Shown here piece by piece: positions 8,363-15,828 of a DNA stretch of 38,128 nt. Numbering within the stretch: position 1 is the first letter of the stretch; every line of letters starts with the position of its first letter. Origin of the DNA: Arenimonas sp. (lineage in GTDB: Bacteria > Pseudomonadota > Gammaproteobacteria > Xanthomonadales > Xanthomonadaceae). Under the pieces are notes generated by a model, which did no database searches, had not been told where the DNA came from, and saw only the letters and a program-made list of their open reading frames with translations. The translations under genes were made by a program, and so were the position numbers. The DNA lies in contig JAPLSJ010000074.1 of the NCBI GenBank assembly GCA_026398695.1, forward strand, positions 1-38,128, written 5' to 3'.

Positions 8363-9065
8363 CGCCCTCGCCGAACGGGTCGGAATCGCCGGCAAACAGG
8401 CGCGCCGACACCTGGCGCTCGCGATGGCCGATGGCCTCCAGGAATTCGCCCGCGCCGTCCAGCGCCTCGAACGCACCGAACCCGCGCTCCAGGAAGCCCT
8501 GCAGCTCGGACAGCCCGGCCGCACGCGCCGGGAACCGCGACGCCCGCAGCAGCTTGAAGACGCCGTGCTTGCGCACCGACGCATCCAGGGTCCAGCCCAC
8601 GCCCAGCACGAGTTCGATCTGGTGGCGGCGCAGCCGCGGGCAGCCGACCGCGCGGTAGGCCACGGCGTAGTCCTGCACGCTGATGGCCGCCATCGGCTCG
8701 GGCCGCTCCGCCAGCGCCCGCGCCATGCGCAGGTCGAAGGCGTGGCTGAGCACCGCCAGCTCGATGGCGTCGGTGGCCGCGGCGATCAGCGATTCAGGCA
8801 GCAGCCGCGACATGATCGGCATGATCCGGGCCACGTCGCGGTCCCGGGCCGAGAAGTCCCGGTCACCGTACAGGTCGGTGAGGAAGAACTCGGCGGCCGG
8901 CCGCATGCGCGGGTTGGCCAGGAAGTCCTTGAAGCCGTCGGCCAGGCGACGGGTCTGCCAGGCGCGCAGCAGCTTGAGCGTGGGCAGCCGGTTCATCGGC
9001 TGGCGCACGGGGTCATGGATGGCCTGCTGCCAGGCCAGGCGGTGGGCCAGCCGCTGGCGGCTCAC
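8316..9065 (-). CDS. Uncharacterised FFLxDLYG-motif protein
   Basis: The protein has 249 residues, is predicted soluble and mostly helical. A striking segment at 59-70, FFLTDLYGDRDF, followed by SARDRDVARIMP, matches a conserved motif I recall from unnamed proteobacterial proteins (FFLEELYG type). I know no assigned function. The rest shows paired helices (LIAAATDAIELAVLSHAFD, ALDGAGEFLEAIGHRE) and no catalytic signature. The likely start is the GTG at 9065; a later ATG (MNRLPTLKLLRAW) would shorten it by 23 residues. The C-terminal 16 residues lie in the overlap with the convergent gene and look low in complexity. The intergenic spacer to the divergent patatin gene is 107 bp. Its place among granule-associated genes hints at lipid metabolism; that is inference. 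Confidence 0.7.
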   Translation of the reverse strand: MSRQRLAHRLAWQQAIHDPVRQPMNRLPTLKLLRAWQTRRLADGFKDFLANPRMRPAAEFFLTDLYGDRDFSARDRDVARIMPIMSRLLPESLIAAATDAIELAVLSHAFDLRMARALAERPEPMAAISVQDYAVAYRAVGCPRLRRHQIELVLGVGWTLDASVRKHGVFKLLRASRFPARAAGLSELQGFLERGFGAFEALDGAGEFLEAIGHRERQVSARLFAGDSDPFGEGVSRTPRRGSAGSRAR

Positions 9066-9114
9066 GCCGGTCCCGCCCGGCGGTGGAGAATGTGGGGTTC
9101 GTGATGGGCCACGC

Positions 9115-9142
9115 TTGTCCGGAGTCGTCCGCGGGCTACAAT
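9115..9142 (+). promoter_or_regulatory. Sigma-70-like promoter of the patatin gene
   Basis: TTGTCC and TACAAT are spaced 16 bp apart, 31 bp upstream of the ATG at 9173. The -10 box matches 5 of 6 consensus bases and the -35 box 4 of 6. The position fits a short leader containing AGGAG. Confidence 0.6.
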
Positions 9143-9172
9143 CGCCGCGCCTTTTAGGAGTTGACCCATAGC

Positions 9173-10435
9173 ATGCTAGTTCTGCAGCCCGCCCGGAAGC
9201 GCCGCCAGCCCAGCCAAGGCCGCATCGGCCTGGCCATCGCCGGCGGCGGGCCCATTGGCGGCATGTACGAACTGGGCGCGCTGCGCGCCCTGGACGTGGC
9301 GATCGAGGGCCTGGACCTGACCCGGCTGGAGGTTTACGTCGGCGTGAGCTCGGGCGCCTTCCTCGCCGCCGGGCTGGCCAACCGGCTCGATACGGCCGAA
9401 ATGTGCCGCATCTTCATCACCGGCGACAGCGACCAGGTGCGCTTCCGCCCGGAAGTTTTCCTGCGCCCGGCGTTCCTGGAGTACTTCAAGCGGGCCGCCA
9501 GCCTGCCCCGCCTGGCCTTCGACTGGTGGAAGGGCGTGGTCACCGACCCCACCGGCTCGCACCTGAGCGAACTGATCAACCGGTTCGGCGGCGCCATTCC
9601 CACCGGCCTGTTCGACAACCGCGGCATTGAGCGCTTCCTGCGCCACGTGTTCACCATCCGCGGCCGCAGCAACGACTTCCGCGAGCTGGCGGCAAAGCTC
9701 TATGTGGTGGCCGTGGACCTCGACAGCGGCCACGCGGTGCGTTTCGGCAGCCAGGGCTGGGACGACGTGCCGATCTCGCGCGCCGTGCAGGCCAGCTCCG
9801 CCCTGCCCGGCCTGTATTCGCCGGTGGACATCCGCGGCCATCATTTCGTGGACGGTGCGCTGCGCCGCACGATGCACGCCTCGGTGGTGCTCGACCACGG
9901 CATCGACCTGATGCTGGGCATCAACCCGTTCGTGCCGTTCAACGCCAGCCTGGGCGGCCGCCCGCCCGATGGCCTTGAAAAGCTGTCCCATGGCGGCCTG
10001 CCGATGGTGCTGTCGCAGACCTTCCGCACCATCCTGCAGTCGCGCATGCAGGTGGGCCTGGCCAAGTACGCCCAGCAGTACCCCGACACCGACCAGGTGG
10101 TGTTCGAACCCAACGAAGACGACGGCGAGATGTTCTTCACCAACGTCTTCAGCTACTCCTCGCGCCAGCGCGTGTGCGAGCACGCCTTCAACTCCACGCT
10201 GGCCGACCTGCGCAGGAAACGCGAGCAGCTGGCGCCGGTGCTGGCCAAGCACGGCCTGCGCCTGCGCGCCGAAGTGCTCGACGACCCCAAGGCGTCGATC
10301 ATGGACGGCCTGGGCCTGGCGCCGAAACCGACCGACACCACGGCGCGCCTTCGCGTGGCCCTGGACGACGTCGACGCGTTGATCAAGAAGCGCCGCGGCA
10401 CCCCGCGCCGCCGCCCTGCCGCGAAGCAGAAATAA
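9173..10435 (+). CDS. Patatin-like phospholipase / lipid acyl hydrolase
   Basis: This 420-residue protein of the patatin family is a serine acyl hydrolase acting on phospholipids, acylglycerols or polyesters. The oxyanion-hole glycine run AGGGPIGGMYELGALRAL is at 23-40. The nucleophile is S59 in GVSSG, and the dyad aspartate is D227 in FVDGALRR, so the site is intact. No signal peptide or membrane helix is present, so it should act in the cytosol, perhaps on the surface of inclusions. The C-terminus is basic (KKRRGTPRRRPAAKQK). I chose ATG 9173, 12 nt after AGGAG; a TTG at 9161 abuts the same AGGAG and is too close to use it. It lies between granule-associated genes and 104 bp before the phasin gene. 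Substrate unknown. Confidence 0.9.
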   Translation: MLVLQPARKRRQPSQGRIGLAIAGGGPIGGMYELGALRALDVAIEGLDLTRLEVYVGVSSGAFLAAGLANRLDTAEMCRIFITGDSDQVRFRPEVFLRPAFLEYFKRAASLPRLAFDWWKGVVTDPTGSHLSELINRFGGAIPTGLFDNRGIERFLRHVFTIRGRSNDFRELAAKLYVVAVDLDSGHAVRFGSQGWDDVPISRAVQASSALPGLYSPVDIRGHHFVDGALRRTMHASVVLDHGIDLMLGINPFVPFNASLGGRPPDGLEKLSHGGLPMVLSQTFRTILQSRMQVGLAKYAQQYPDTDQVVFEPNEDDGEMFFTNVFSYSSRQRVCEHAFNSTLADLRRKREQLAPVLAKHGLRLRAEVLDDPKASIMDGLGLAPKPTDTTARLRVALDDVDALIKKRRGTPRRRPAAKQK

Positions 10436-10539
10436 GCGCCGGCCGCCGCCGCTGTCTGGTGTGAAAACTCTAGACAGGCGGGGCAGATTGGCGTCACTCG
10501 GGCACGCTGCCCAACCCACTTAGACCGGAGTACCGTTCC

Positions 10540-11187
10540 ATGGCCAAACTCAAGAAGAACGTCCGCGCGAAGTCGGGTGCCAGCAAGCCGCGCAGCGCCA
10601 AGTCCAACCCCGACCTGCAGGCGAAGGCCGAGCAGATGTCGCGTTCGCTGGTCGAATCGGCCCAGCAGATCTGGATGGCCGGCGTCGGCGCCTTCACCCG
10701 CGCCCAGGGCGAAGGCTCGAAGCTTTTCGAAGCGCTGGTGAAGGAAGGCATGACCATCGAACAGACCACCCGCAAGCTCGCCACCGGCAAGGTTGACGCC
10801 GTGCGTGACGCCGTCGAGGACCGCGTGGGCGTCGTGCGCGAACGCGCCGTCGACACCTGGGACCGCCTCGAGACCGTGTTCGAGACCCGCGTGCAGCGCG
10901 CCCTGAACCGCCTCGGCGTGCCGGCCCGCGAAGACCTCGCCGAGCTGACCACCCGCGTCAACGAGCTCAACGCCGAACTGCGCAAGATCACCAAGTCCGC
11001 GCCGGCCAAGGCCGCCCGCAAGACCGCCGCCGCCAAGCCCGCCAAGCCCGCCAAGAAGGCCAAGGCCGCCAAGGCCCCGGCCCGCAAGCCGGCCCCGGCG
11101 AAGAAGCCGGTCGCCAAGAAGGCCAAGGTCGCGCGCAAGCCCGCCCTCCCGAAGGCTCCCAAGCCGGTGGCGCCGCAGGCCGACTGA
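10540..11187 (+). CDS. Phasin-family granule protein with histone-H1-like tail
   Basis: This 215-residue protein resembles the poly(3-hydroxyalkanoate) granule-associated phasins (PhaI/PhaF type), which coat inclusions and, in the tailed members, tie them to the nucleoid. Residues 25-150 are amphipathic helix and coiled-coil: LVESAQQIWMAGVGAFTRAQGEGSKLFEALVKEG is the typical phasin core, then VRDAVEDRVGVV and a heptad-like segment to RKITKS. From about 155 the protein is almost only Ala, Lys and Pro (AKPAKPAKKAKAAK repeats), a DNA-binding H1-like tail as in PhaF. The start has CGGAG upstream. A terminator follows at 11272. Because no PHA synthase is visible, it could equally coat wax-ester or triacylglycerol bodies. 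Confidence 0.88.
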   Translation: MAKLKKNVRAKSGASKPRSAKSNPDLQAKAEQMSRSLVESAQQIWMAGVGAFTRAQGEGSKLFEALVKEGMTIEQTTRKLATGKVDAVRDAVEDRVGVVRERAVDTWDRLETVFETRVQRALNRLGVPAREDLAELTTRVNELNAELRKITKSAPAKAARKTAAAKPAKPAKKAKAAKAPARKPAPAKKPVAKKAKVARKPALPKAPKPVAPQAD

Positions 11188-11195
11188 TACCGTTT

Positions 11196-11260
11196 ATGTC
11201 CGCCAGCCAGTAACGAAGTCCGTTCGCTCCCTCCCCTTGCGGCTTCCGGCTGGCGGACAT
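11196..11260. repeat. Intergenic inverted-repeat hairpin element A
   Basis: ATGTCCGCCAGCC at 11196-11208 is perfectly complementary to GGCTGGCGGACAT at 11248-11260, enclosing a 39-nt loop. The loop carries AGTCCGTTCGCT at 11217-11228, which recurs with a CC insertion in the hairpin element at 30404-30481. It lies between the phasin stop and its terminator. It looks like a REP-type mobile palindrome rather than a terminator, since no T-run follows. Confidence 0.65.
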
Positions 11261-11271
11261 CTTCTCCAGGC

Positions 11272-11298
11272 AAGGCCCGGCCCTCGAAGCCGGGCCTT
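11272..11298 (+). terminator. Rho-independent terminator after the phasin gene
   Basis: AAGGCCCGGC and GCCGGGCCTT form a 10-bp stem with a 7-nt loop, followed by a modest T-rich stretch (CTGCTTT). Confidence 0.75.
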
Positions 11299-11374
11299 CT
11301 GCTTTGTGGGGCCGGGGCACCGGGTATTCCGCGTTATCCTGATACGGTAGCCCCTGCCCCCCGGAGCCCGCTGG

Positions 11375-12397
11375 ATGTTTGGCCTTTCCCCCCTGATCGC
11401 CGCCATCGTGGCGACCCTCGCCGCCTTCCTCACCAGCACCTGGTGGTTCGGCGTGCTTCGCCGCCGGATCGCCGAAACCAGCGCCGGCATCCGCGCGCTG
11501 GCCGGCATGAAGTGGCGCGAATGCGCCGGGCTGGTGCTGCAGGCATTGGGCGAAAAGGGCTTCGTGGAAATGCCGTCCAGCCGCCAGCCTGGCGACGGCG
11601 GCACCGAATTCCTGCTCACCAAGGGTGAAGAACGCTGCCTGCTGGGCTACAAGCACGGCACCGCCTACCGTCTCGGCGAAGCCAACGTGCGCGACTTCGC
11701 CAATGCCGTGCAGCTGCAGGGCGCCAGCAGCGGCATCCTGGTCACGCTGGGCACCGCCGAATCGTTCGCCCGCGACCTCGCCCGCCGCTACGGCGTGGAG
11801 CTGATCGACGGCCGCACCCTGTGGCCGCAGGTGGAGCCGTTCGCACCGCCGAACCTGGTGGAAGCCATCCGCAGCGAAGCCGCGGCGGAAATCCGCCGGG
11901 GCCAGCGCCTGGGCATCGTCGCCAGCCTGGTGCTGGGCGTCGTGGTTTACGTGTTGGGCCTGATGAACCAGCCGGCCACGCCGCTGGCACCGCTGCCGCC
12001 GGTCGCCGCCGGGGCCGTCGCGGCCGACGGCGCGACGGCCGCGACGCCGGCCCCGGCCACCAACGCTGCGCCGGTGTACCAGGACCCCGCCTCGCTGGAA
12101 GCCAACAAGGCGATGAAGGCGCTGGAGGAAGTGGCCAAACTCACCGACGAGCAGCGCGTCCAGCGCCGCCTGATGGCCGCCGCGCGCGTGGCCGACCTGC
12201 CCCAGGCCACCAACGCCCTGTGGTCCACCCAGTCCACGCTGGTCATCAGCCTGGTCAGCGGCGACGGCATCGACAGCGGCATCGTCAACGACGCCTGCGC
12301 GATCCTGGTGGAGTACGAGGAGCTGCGCTTCTCGCGACTGCAGCTCGAGCCGCCCGCCGGCGCCAACGTGCCGGTGCGCTGGCGCCAGTGCCAGTGA
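11375..12397 (+). CDS. Membrane-tethered Mrr-like restriction-endonuclease-fold protein
   Basis: The protein has 340 residues. Order of parts: an N-terminal membrane helix (5-27); a domain at 44-150 that resembles the Mrr_cat fold (MKWRECAGLVLQALGEKGF, then QPGDGGTEFLLTKGEERCLLGYKHG, then ILVTLGTAES and ARRYGVELIDG); a second membrane helix (178-198); an Ala/Pro linker; and a C-terminal region from 230 without recognised motif. In active Mrr-type nucleases I expect G-D-G-G-x-D and Q-x-K; here the metal-binding Asp position is E78 and the Gln before the lysine is Tyr (Y92-K93). Activity is therefore uncertain. Both termini would face the cytosol if the two helices form a hairpin. No methylase is nearby, so it is not an obvious restriction system. 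The ATG is preceded by CCGGAG. Confidence 0.75.
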   Translation: MFGLSPLIAAIVATLAAFLTSTWWFGVLRRRIAETSAGIRALAGMKWRECAGLVLQALGEKGFVEMPSSRQPGDGGTEFLLTKGEERCLLGYKHGTAYRLGEANVRDFANAVQLQGASSGILVTLGTAESFARDLARRYGVELIDGRTLWPQVEPFAPPNLVEAIRSEAAAEIRRGQRLGIVASLVLGVVVYVLGLMNQPATPLAPLPPVAAGAVAADGATAATPAPATNAAPVYQDPASLEANKAMKALEEVAKLTDEQRVQRRLMAAARVADLPQATNALWSTQSTLVISLVSGDGIDSGIVNDACAILVEYEELRFSRLQLEPPAGANVPVRWRQCQ

Positions 12398-12406
12398 GGC
12401 CATGAA

Positions 12407-12432
12407 AAAGCCCGGACCTGGGTCCGGGCTTT
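12407..12432. terminator. Bidirectional terminator between the Mrr-like gene and the fatty acyl-CoA reductase gene
   Basis: AAAGCCCGGACC at 12407-12418 and GGTCCGGGCTTT at 12421-12432 form a 12-bp palindrome, with A-rich sequence on the left and TTT on the right, so it can serve both convergent genes. Confidence 0.85.
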
Positions 12433-12496
12433 GCACGTCACGCCATCGGTTGCATCCCCACGGCCTGCCTTGCGCAGGCCGTGTCCGTTCCGGGCC

Positions 12497-14485
12497 TTAC
12501 CAGTGCACGCCGCGCATGAGCGCCGCGAAGGCCACCTGTTCGTTGGTCGGGGCTTCTTCCTTGAGCGCCTTGCGGTCGCCCTTGGCCGCGGCCGAGTCCG
12601 GGAACATCTCGAAGGCCGTGTTCATGATCACTTCGTAGGCCTTGGGCACCAGGGCATTGAGCGTGGCGGCGAAGATGCCCATGCGGGTGGCGACGCGGCT
12701 GGGGCGCTCGATGATCGCCTTGACCACGAGGTCGGCGGCTTCTTCGGGCGTCAGCGTGGGCACCGAGTCGTACATCTTGGTGGGCGCGATCATCGGGGTC
12801 TTCACCAGCGGCATGTTGACGGTGGTGAACGCGATGTTCTTGCCGCTGAACTCGGCCTGGGCGCAGCGGCTGAAGGCGTCCAGCGCGGCCTTGGAGGCGA
12901 CGTAGGCCGAGAACCGCGGCGAGCTGGCCAGCACGCCGATCGAGCTGATGTTGACGATGTGGCCGCGGCGGCGCTGGGTCATGGCCGGCAGGAAGCCCAT
13001 GATCAGCCGCAGGCAGCCGAAGTAGTTGAGCTGCATCGTGCGCTCGTAGTCGTGGAAGCGGTCGTAGCTGGCCTCCACCGAGCGGCGGATCGAGCGGCCG
13101 GCGTTGTTCACCAGCACGTCCACGTGCTTGTGCTCGGCCAGCACGGTCTTGACCAGTTCGTCGCAGCTGGACAGTTCGGTGAGGTCGCAGGTGTAGGCCC
13201 AGCACTTGCCGCCGGCGGCGATGATTTCATCGCGCGTCTCGAACAGCTCCTTCTCGCCGCGGGCCACGATGATGACCTTGGCGCCGGCTTCGGCGATCTT
13301 GAGGGCCGAGGCCTTGCCGATGCCCGACGAGCCGCCGGTGATCAGCACCACCCTGTTCTCGACCTTGCCGCGCAGGGAGCGGTCGACGAACAGGTCCGGG
13401 TCGAGGTGGCGCTCCCAGTAGTCCCAGATCCGCCAGGCGTAGCTTTCGAGGTCGGGCACGGAGATCTTGCTGCCCTTGAGCGCGCGCTCCACCACGCGGG
13501 TGTCGAAGCGCGTGGGATAGGTGATGAAGGCCAGGGTGGCCGGCGGGATCTTCAGGTCGCGCAGCACCATCGAGGTGAAACGCTTCACCGGCGGCAGGTT
13601 CAGCACCGCGCCGCGCACCGCGCCCGGCACCACGGCCAGCATGCGGGCGTCCAGGCGCATGGTCATTTCCGGCGCGTGCGCGGCGCGGCAGAAGGTGTTC
13701 ATCAGTTCGCCGAAACGCATCGGCTCGGGATCGACCAGGTGGAAGCACTGGCCGTCCAGCCCCTTCTTGTGGGCGATGTGGTCCATGGCGTCGGCCACGA
13801 AGTCCACCGGCACCACGTTGAGCCGGCCGCCCTCGATGCCCAGCGTGGGCACCCACTGCGGCAGGGTGGAGCGGATCTTCTTGATCAGGCCGAACAGGTA
13901 GTACGGGCCGTCGATCTTGTCCATCTCGCCGGTCTTGGAATGGCCGATGACCATGGACGGGCGGTAGATGCGGAATGGCACCTTGCACTCCTTGCGCACG
14001 ATGCCCTCGGACTCGTGCTTGGTGCGCAGGTAGGGATCGTTGAGCCCCTCGGCCTCCTCGAACATGTCCTCGCGGAACACACCCGGGTACAGGCCGGCGG
14101 CGGCGATGGAACTGGTGTGGTGGAAGCAGCCGGCCTTGATGGCCGCCGCCAGCTCGAGGGCATGGCGGGTGCCGTCGATGTTGGCGACCTGCTGGGACGC
14201 GGCGTCGGCGGACATGTCGTAGATGGCGGCCAGGTGGAAGAAGTGCTGCACCTTGCCCGCCAGCGTCTTCACCTGGGCCGCCGTAAGCCCCAGCCTGGGC
14301 TTGGACAGGTCACCGGTGACCGGGATGATGCGCTTGCGGTCCCAGCCCATGCTGGCCGCGATGGCCTCGAGCTTCTTCTCGGAACCCTTGCGCACCAGCA
14401 CGTGGACCGTGCCCTTGCGCTTGAGCAGGTTGCTGACCAGATAACGGCCGATGAAACCGGTTGCGCCGGTGACGAAATAGCTCAT
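12497..14485 (-). CDS. Alcohol-forming fatty acyl-CoA (or acyl-ACP) reductase, two SDR domains
   Basis: This 662-residue protein closely resembles, from memory, the 661-residue Marinobacter reductase Maqu_2220, which makes fatty alcohols from acyl-CoA/ACP by two NADPH-dependent steps. The N-terminal extended SDR domain starts MSYFVTGATGFIGRYLV (dinucleotide motif 6-13) and has S125-S126 with Y152-x-x-x-K156 in DPYLRTKHESEG. The blocks EDMFEEAE, PFRIYRPSMVIGHS and ALPxWVP-like TLPQWVPTLGIEGGRLN also match. The C-terminal classical SDR domain has TGGSSGIG (383-390), NNAG (460-463), NISS and Y528-x-x-x-K532. Both active sites are intact. AGGGGAGAG precedes the ATG. It is divergent from acyl-CoA-binding protein and TetR genes, which fits regulated handling of long acyl-CoA. 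In wax-ester producers the alcohol is esterified by WS/DGAT; none is seen here. Confidence 0.92.
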   Translation of the reverse strand: MSYFVTGATGFIGRYLVSNLLKRKGTVHVLVRKGSEKKLEAIAASMGWDRKRIIPVTGDLSKPRLGLTAAQVKTLAGKVQHFFHLAAIYDMSADAASQQVANIDGTRHALELAAAIKAGCFHHTSSIAAAGLYPGVFREDMFEEAEGLNDPYLRTKHESEGIVRKECKVPFRIYRPSMVIGHSKTGEMDKIDGPYYLFGLIKKIRSTLPQWVPTLGIEGGRLNVVPVDFVADAMDHIAHKKGLDGQCFHLVDPEPMRFGELMNTFCRAAHAPEMTMRLDARMLAVVPGAVRGAVLNLPPVKRFTSMVLRDLKIPPATLAFITYPTRFDTRVVERALKGSKISVPDLESYAWRIWDYWERHLDPDLFVDRSLRGKVENRVVLITGGSSGIGKASALKIAEAGAKVIIVARGEKELFETRDEIIAAGGKCWAYTCDLTELSSCDELVKTVLAEHKHVDVLVNNAGRSIRRSVEASYDRFHDYERTMQLNYFGCLRLIMGFLPAMTQRRRGHIVNISSIGVLASSPRFSAYVASKAALDAFSRCAQAEFSGKNIAFTTVNMPLVKTPMIAPTKMYDSVPTLTPEEAADLVVKAIIERPSRVATRMGIFAATLNALVPKAYEVIMNTAFEMFPDSAAAKGDRKALKEEAPTNEQVAFAALMRGVHW

Positions 14486-14509
14486 GAGCTCTCCCCTGCC
14501 CTAGGACCA

Positions 14510-14531
14510 GACCGGGCCGTGATGGCCGGTC
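14510..14531. promoter_or_regulatory. Candidate operator between the reductase and the acyl-CoA-binding protein/TetR genes
   Basis: GACCGG and CCGGTC lie as outer arms of an inverted repeat (inner GCC/GGC, 5-nt centre) in the divergent intergenic region. Its size suits a TetR-type dimer site, and a TetR gene sits at 14901. Binding is inferred only; GC-rich palindromes occur by chance here. Confidence 0.3.
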
Positions 14532-14578
14532 GTACCCGCCTAACTTGCCAGAGCCACGGCGCGTCGGCAAACGTCGCG

Positions 14579-14607
14579 TTGACCGTCCCGGGGCCGCGTG
14601 ATATCAC
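14579..14607 (+). promoter_or_regulatory. Sigma-70-like promoter of the acyl-CoA-binding protein / TetR operon
   Basis: TTGACC and TATCAC are separated by exactly 17 bp and end 27 bp before the ATG at 14634. The -35 box matches 5 of 6 consensus bases and the -10 box 4 of 6. Confidence 0.55.
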
Positions 14608-14633
14608 CCACGCTCCACCCGGGGGATCGATCG

Positions 14634-14891
14634 ATGGCCGATTTGAAAGAACAGTTCCAGAAAGCAGCCCAGGACGTCATGAGCCTGGTGGACCGTCCTG
14701 ACAACGACACCATGCTGAGGCTCTATGGCCTCTACAAGCAGGGGTCGGAGGGCGACGTGAGCGGCCCCAAGCCCGGTTTCTTCGACTTCGTGGGCACCGC
14801 GAAGTACGAGGCCTGGGAAAAGCTGGCCGGCACCAAGCCCGAGGACGCGATGAAGAAGTACGTGGACCTCGTGAAGAAGCTGCGCGGCTGA
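14634..14891 (+). CDS. Acyl-CoA-binding protein
   Basis: This 85-residue protein has the full four-helix ACBP fold, which binds medium- to long-chain acyl-CoA esters in the cytosol and protects or delivers them. Recognised segments are LKEQFQKAAQDV, then LYGLYKQGSEGDV (the conserved YxLYKQ core), then PGFFDFVGTAKYEAWEKLAG, and KPEDAMKKYVDLVKKL. I chose ATG 14634 because the family begins here; the frame opens 12 codons earlier at 14598, and GGGGGA lies upstream of 14634. It is followed 9 bp later by a TetR gene and is divergent from the fatty acyl-CoA reductase. Inference: it may supply acyl-CoA to the reductase or buffer the ligand of the regulator. Confidence 0.95.
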   Translation: MADLKEQFQKAAQDVMSLVDRPDNDTMLRLYGLYKQGSEGDVSGPKPGFFDFVGTAKYEAWEKLAGTKPEDAMKKYVDLVKKLRG

Positions 14892-14900
14892 CGCCGCCCC

Positions 14901-15527
14901 ATGGCCCGCCAGACCCGCCAACGGATCCTCGACACCGCCCTGGGCATGTTCAACCTGCAGGGCGAGCCGAACGTCACCACCAACCACATCGCCGACGAGC
15001 TGGAGATCAGCCCGGGCAACCTCTACTACCACTTCCGCAACAAGGACGACATCATCGAGCAGCTGTTCGCGCGCTATGAAGAGCGCATGGACACGGCCCT
15101 GGTGTCGCCCGAGGGCCGGCTGCGGGACCTGGAGGACATCTGGCTGCAGCTGCACCTGGTGTTCGAGTGCATCTGGGAATACCGCTTCCTGTACCGGGAC
15201 CTGGTGGACATCCTGAGCCGCAACCGGCGCCTGCGCCTGCGTTTCGCCCGCATCCTCAAGCGGGCCGCCGAGGGCGCCTCGTCGGGCATGAAGGGGCTGG
15301 TGCAGGCCGGCGTGATGCGGGCCTCGGCCGCCGAGGTCGAGGCCACGGCCACCAACATCCTGGTCATCGCCACCTTCTGGATGAACTACGCCAGCGTGCG
15401 CGGCGACAAGGACGAAAACGAAGCCATCCGCAGCGGCATCGTCCAGGTGATGATGCTGCTCTCGCCCCTGCTGCGGGACGCCGAGCGGGTGCACCTGAAC
15501 AACCTCACCCAGGCCTACCTGCACTAG
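14901..15527 (+). CDS. TetR/AcrR-family transcriptional regulator
   Basis: The protein has 208 residues. The N-terminal DNA-binding domain is clear: TRQRILDTALGMFN, then helix-turn-helix VTTNHIADELEISPGNLYYHFRNKDDII at about 25-52. The C-terminal part is all helical and forms the ligand and dimer region, of the TetR subtype seen with long helices (FECIWEYRFLYRDLVDILSRNRRLR). It is encoded 9 bp behind the acyl-CoA-binding protein gene, in the same operon and divergent from the acyl-CoA reductase gene. An acyl-CoA ligand and local targets are therefore a reasonable guess, but nothing in the sequence proves it. Confidence 0.9.
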   Translation: MARQTRQRILDTALGMFNLQGEPNVTTNHIADELEISPGNLYYHFRNKDDIIEQLFARYEERMDTALVSPEGRLRDLEDIWLQLHLVFECIWEYRFLYRDLVDILSRNRRLRLRFARILKRAAEGASSGMKGLVQAGVMRASAAEVEATATNILVIATFWMNYASVRGDKDENEAIRSGIVQVMMLLSPLLRDAERVHLNNLTQAYLH

Positions 15528-15567
15528 GGCTGGGCCCCGGCCCCGGCTGGCCGGACAAGGGCTTGTA

Positions 15568-15596
15568 TTGCAAGCGGATTTTGGCTGGTCTATAAT
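15568..15596 (+). promoter_or_regulatory. Strong sigma-70 promoter of rpmJ
   Basis: TTGCAA and a perfect TATAAT are separated by 17 bp, 38 bp before the ATG of rpmJ. Confidence 0.8.
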
Positions 15597-15634
15597 CCCG
15601 CTTCTTTATCGCCCCAATTACCCAAGGAACTGCC

Positions 15635-15760
15635 ATGAAAGTGCTCTCGTCCCTGAAGTCGGCGAAGACCCGCCATCGCGACTGCAAGGTCGTGCGCCGC
15701 CGCGGCAAGGTCTTCGTGATCTGCAAGTCCAACCCGCGTTTCAAGGCTCGCCAGCGCTGA
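15635..15760 (+). CDS. rpmJ: 50S ribosomal protein L36, zinc-free form
   Basis: This 41-residue protein reads [20 protein letters not shown] and then continues basic to NPRFKARQR. It is a component of the large ribosomal subunit near the peptidyl transferase region. The classic zinc-binding form has C-x-x-C, C and H; here only two cysteines remain (C17 and C30), the first Cys is replaced in KTRHRDCK, and the His of PRHKQRQ is Phe. It is therefore the C-minus, zinc-independent type normal for Xanthomonas relatives. A strong promoter and AAGGA ribosome site precede it, and a terminator follows, so it is a monocistronic unit away from the spc operon. Confidence 0.96.
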
Positions 15761-15787
15761 GCGCAGGCGGCAAGGGTTGCAGCGAAG

Positions 15788-15810
15788 ACGCCGGTGAAAG
15801 CCGGCGTTTT
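15788..15810 (+). terminator. Terminator after rpmJ
   Basis: ACGCCGG and CCGGCGT form a 7-bp stem with a 6-nt loop, followed by TTTT. Confidence 0.75.
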
Positions 15811-15828
15811 CCGTTGCAGGGCGCGGAC

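Noticed and set aside
9161-9172. TTG 9161 as start of the patatin gene
   Set aside because: It touches the AGGAG directly, whereas ATG 9173 has workable spacing and the conserved part of the protein starts later.
10452-10477. Inverted repeat CTGTCT..AGACAG upstream of the phasin gene
   Set aside because: The arms are only 6 bp with a 14-bp gap and no T-run follows; too weak to call an operator or terminator.
11375-12397. Restriction-modification system
   Set aside because: There is no methyltransferase or specificity gene nearby, and the nuclease-like domain has non-standard catalytic residues and membrane helices.
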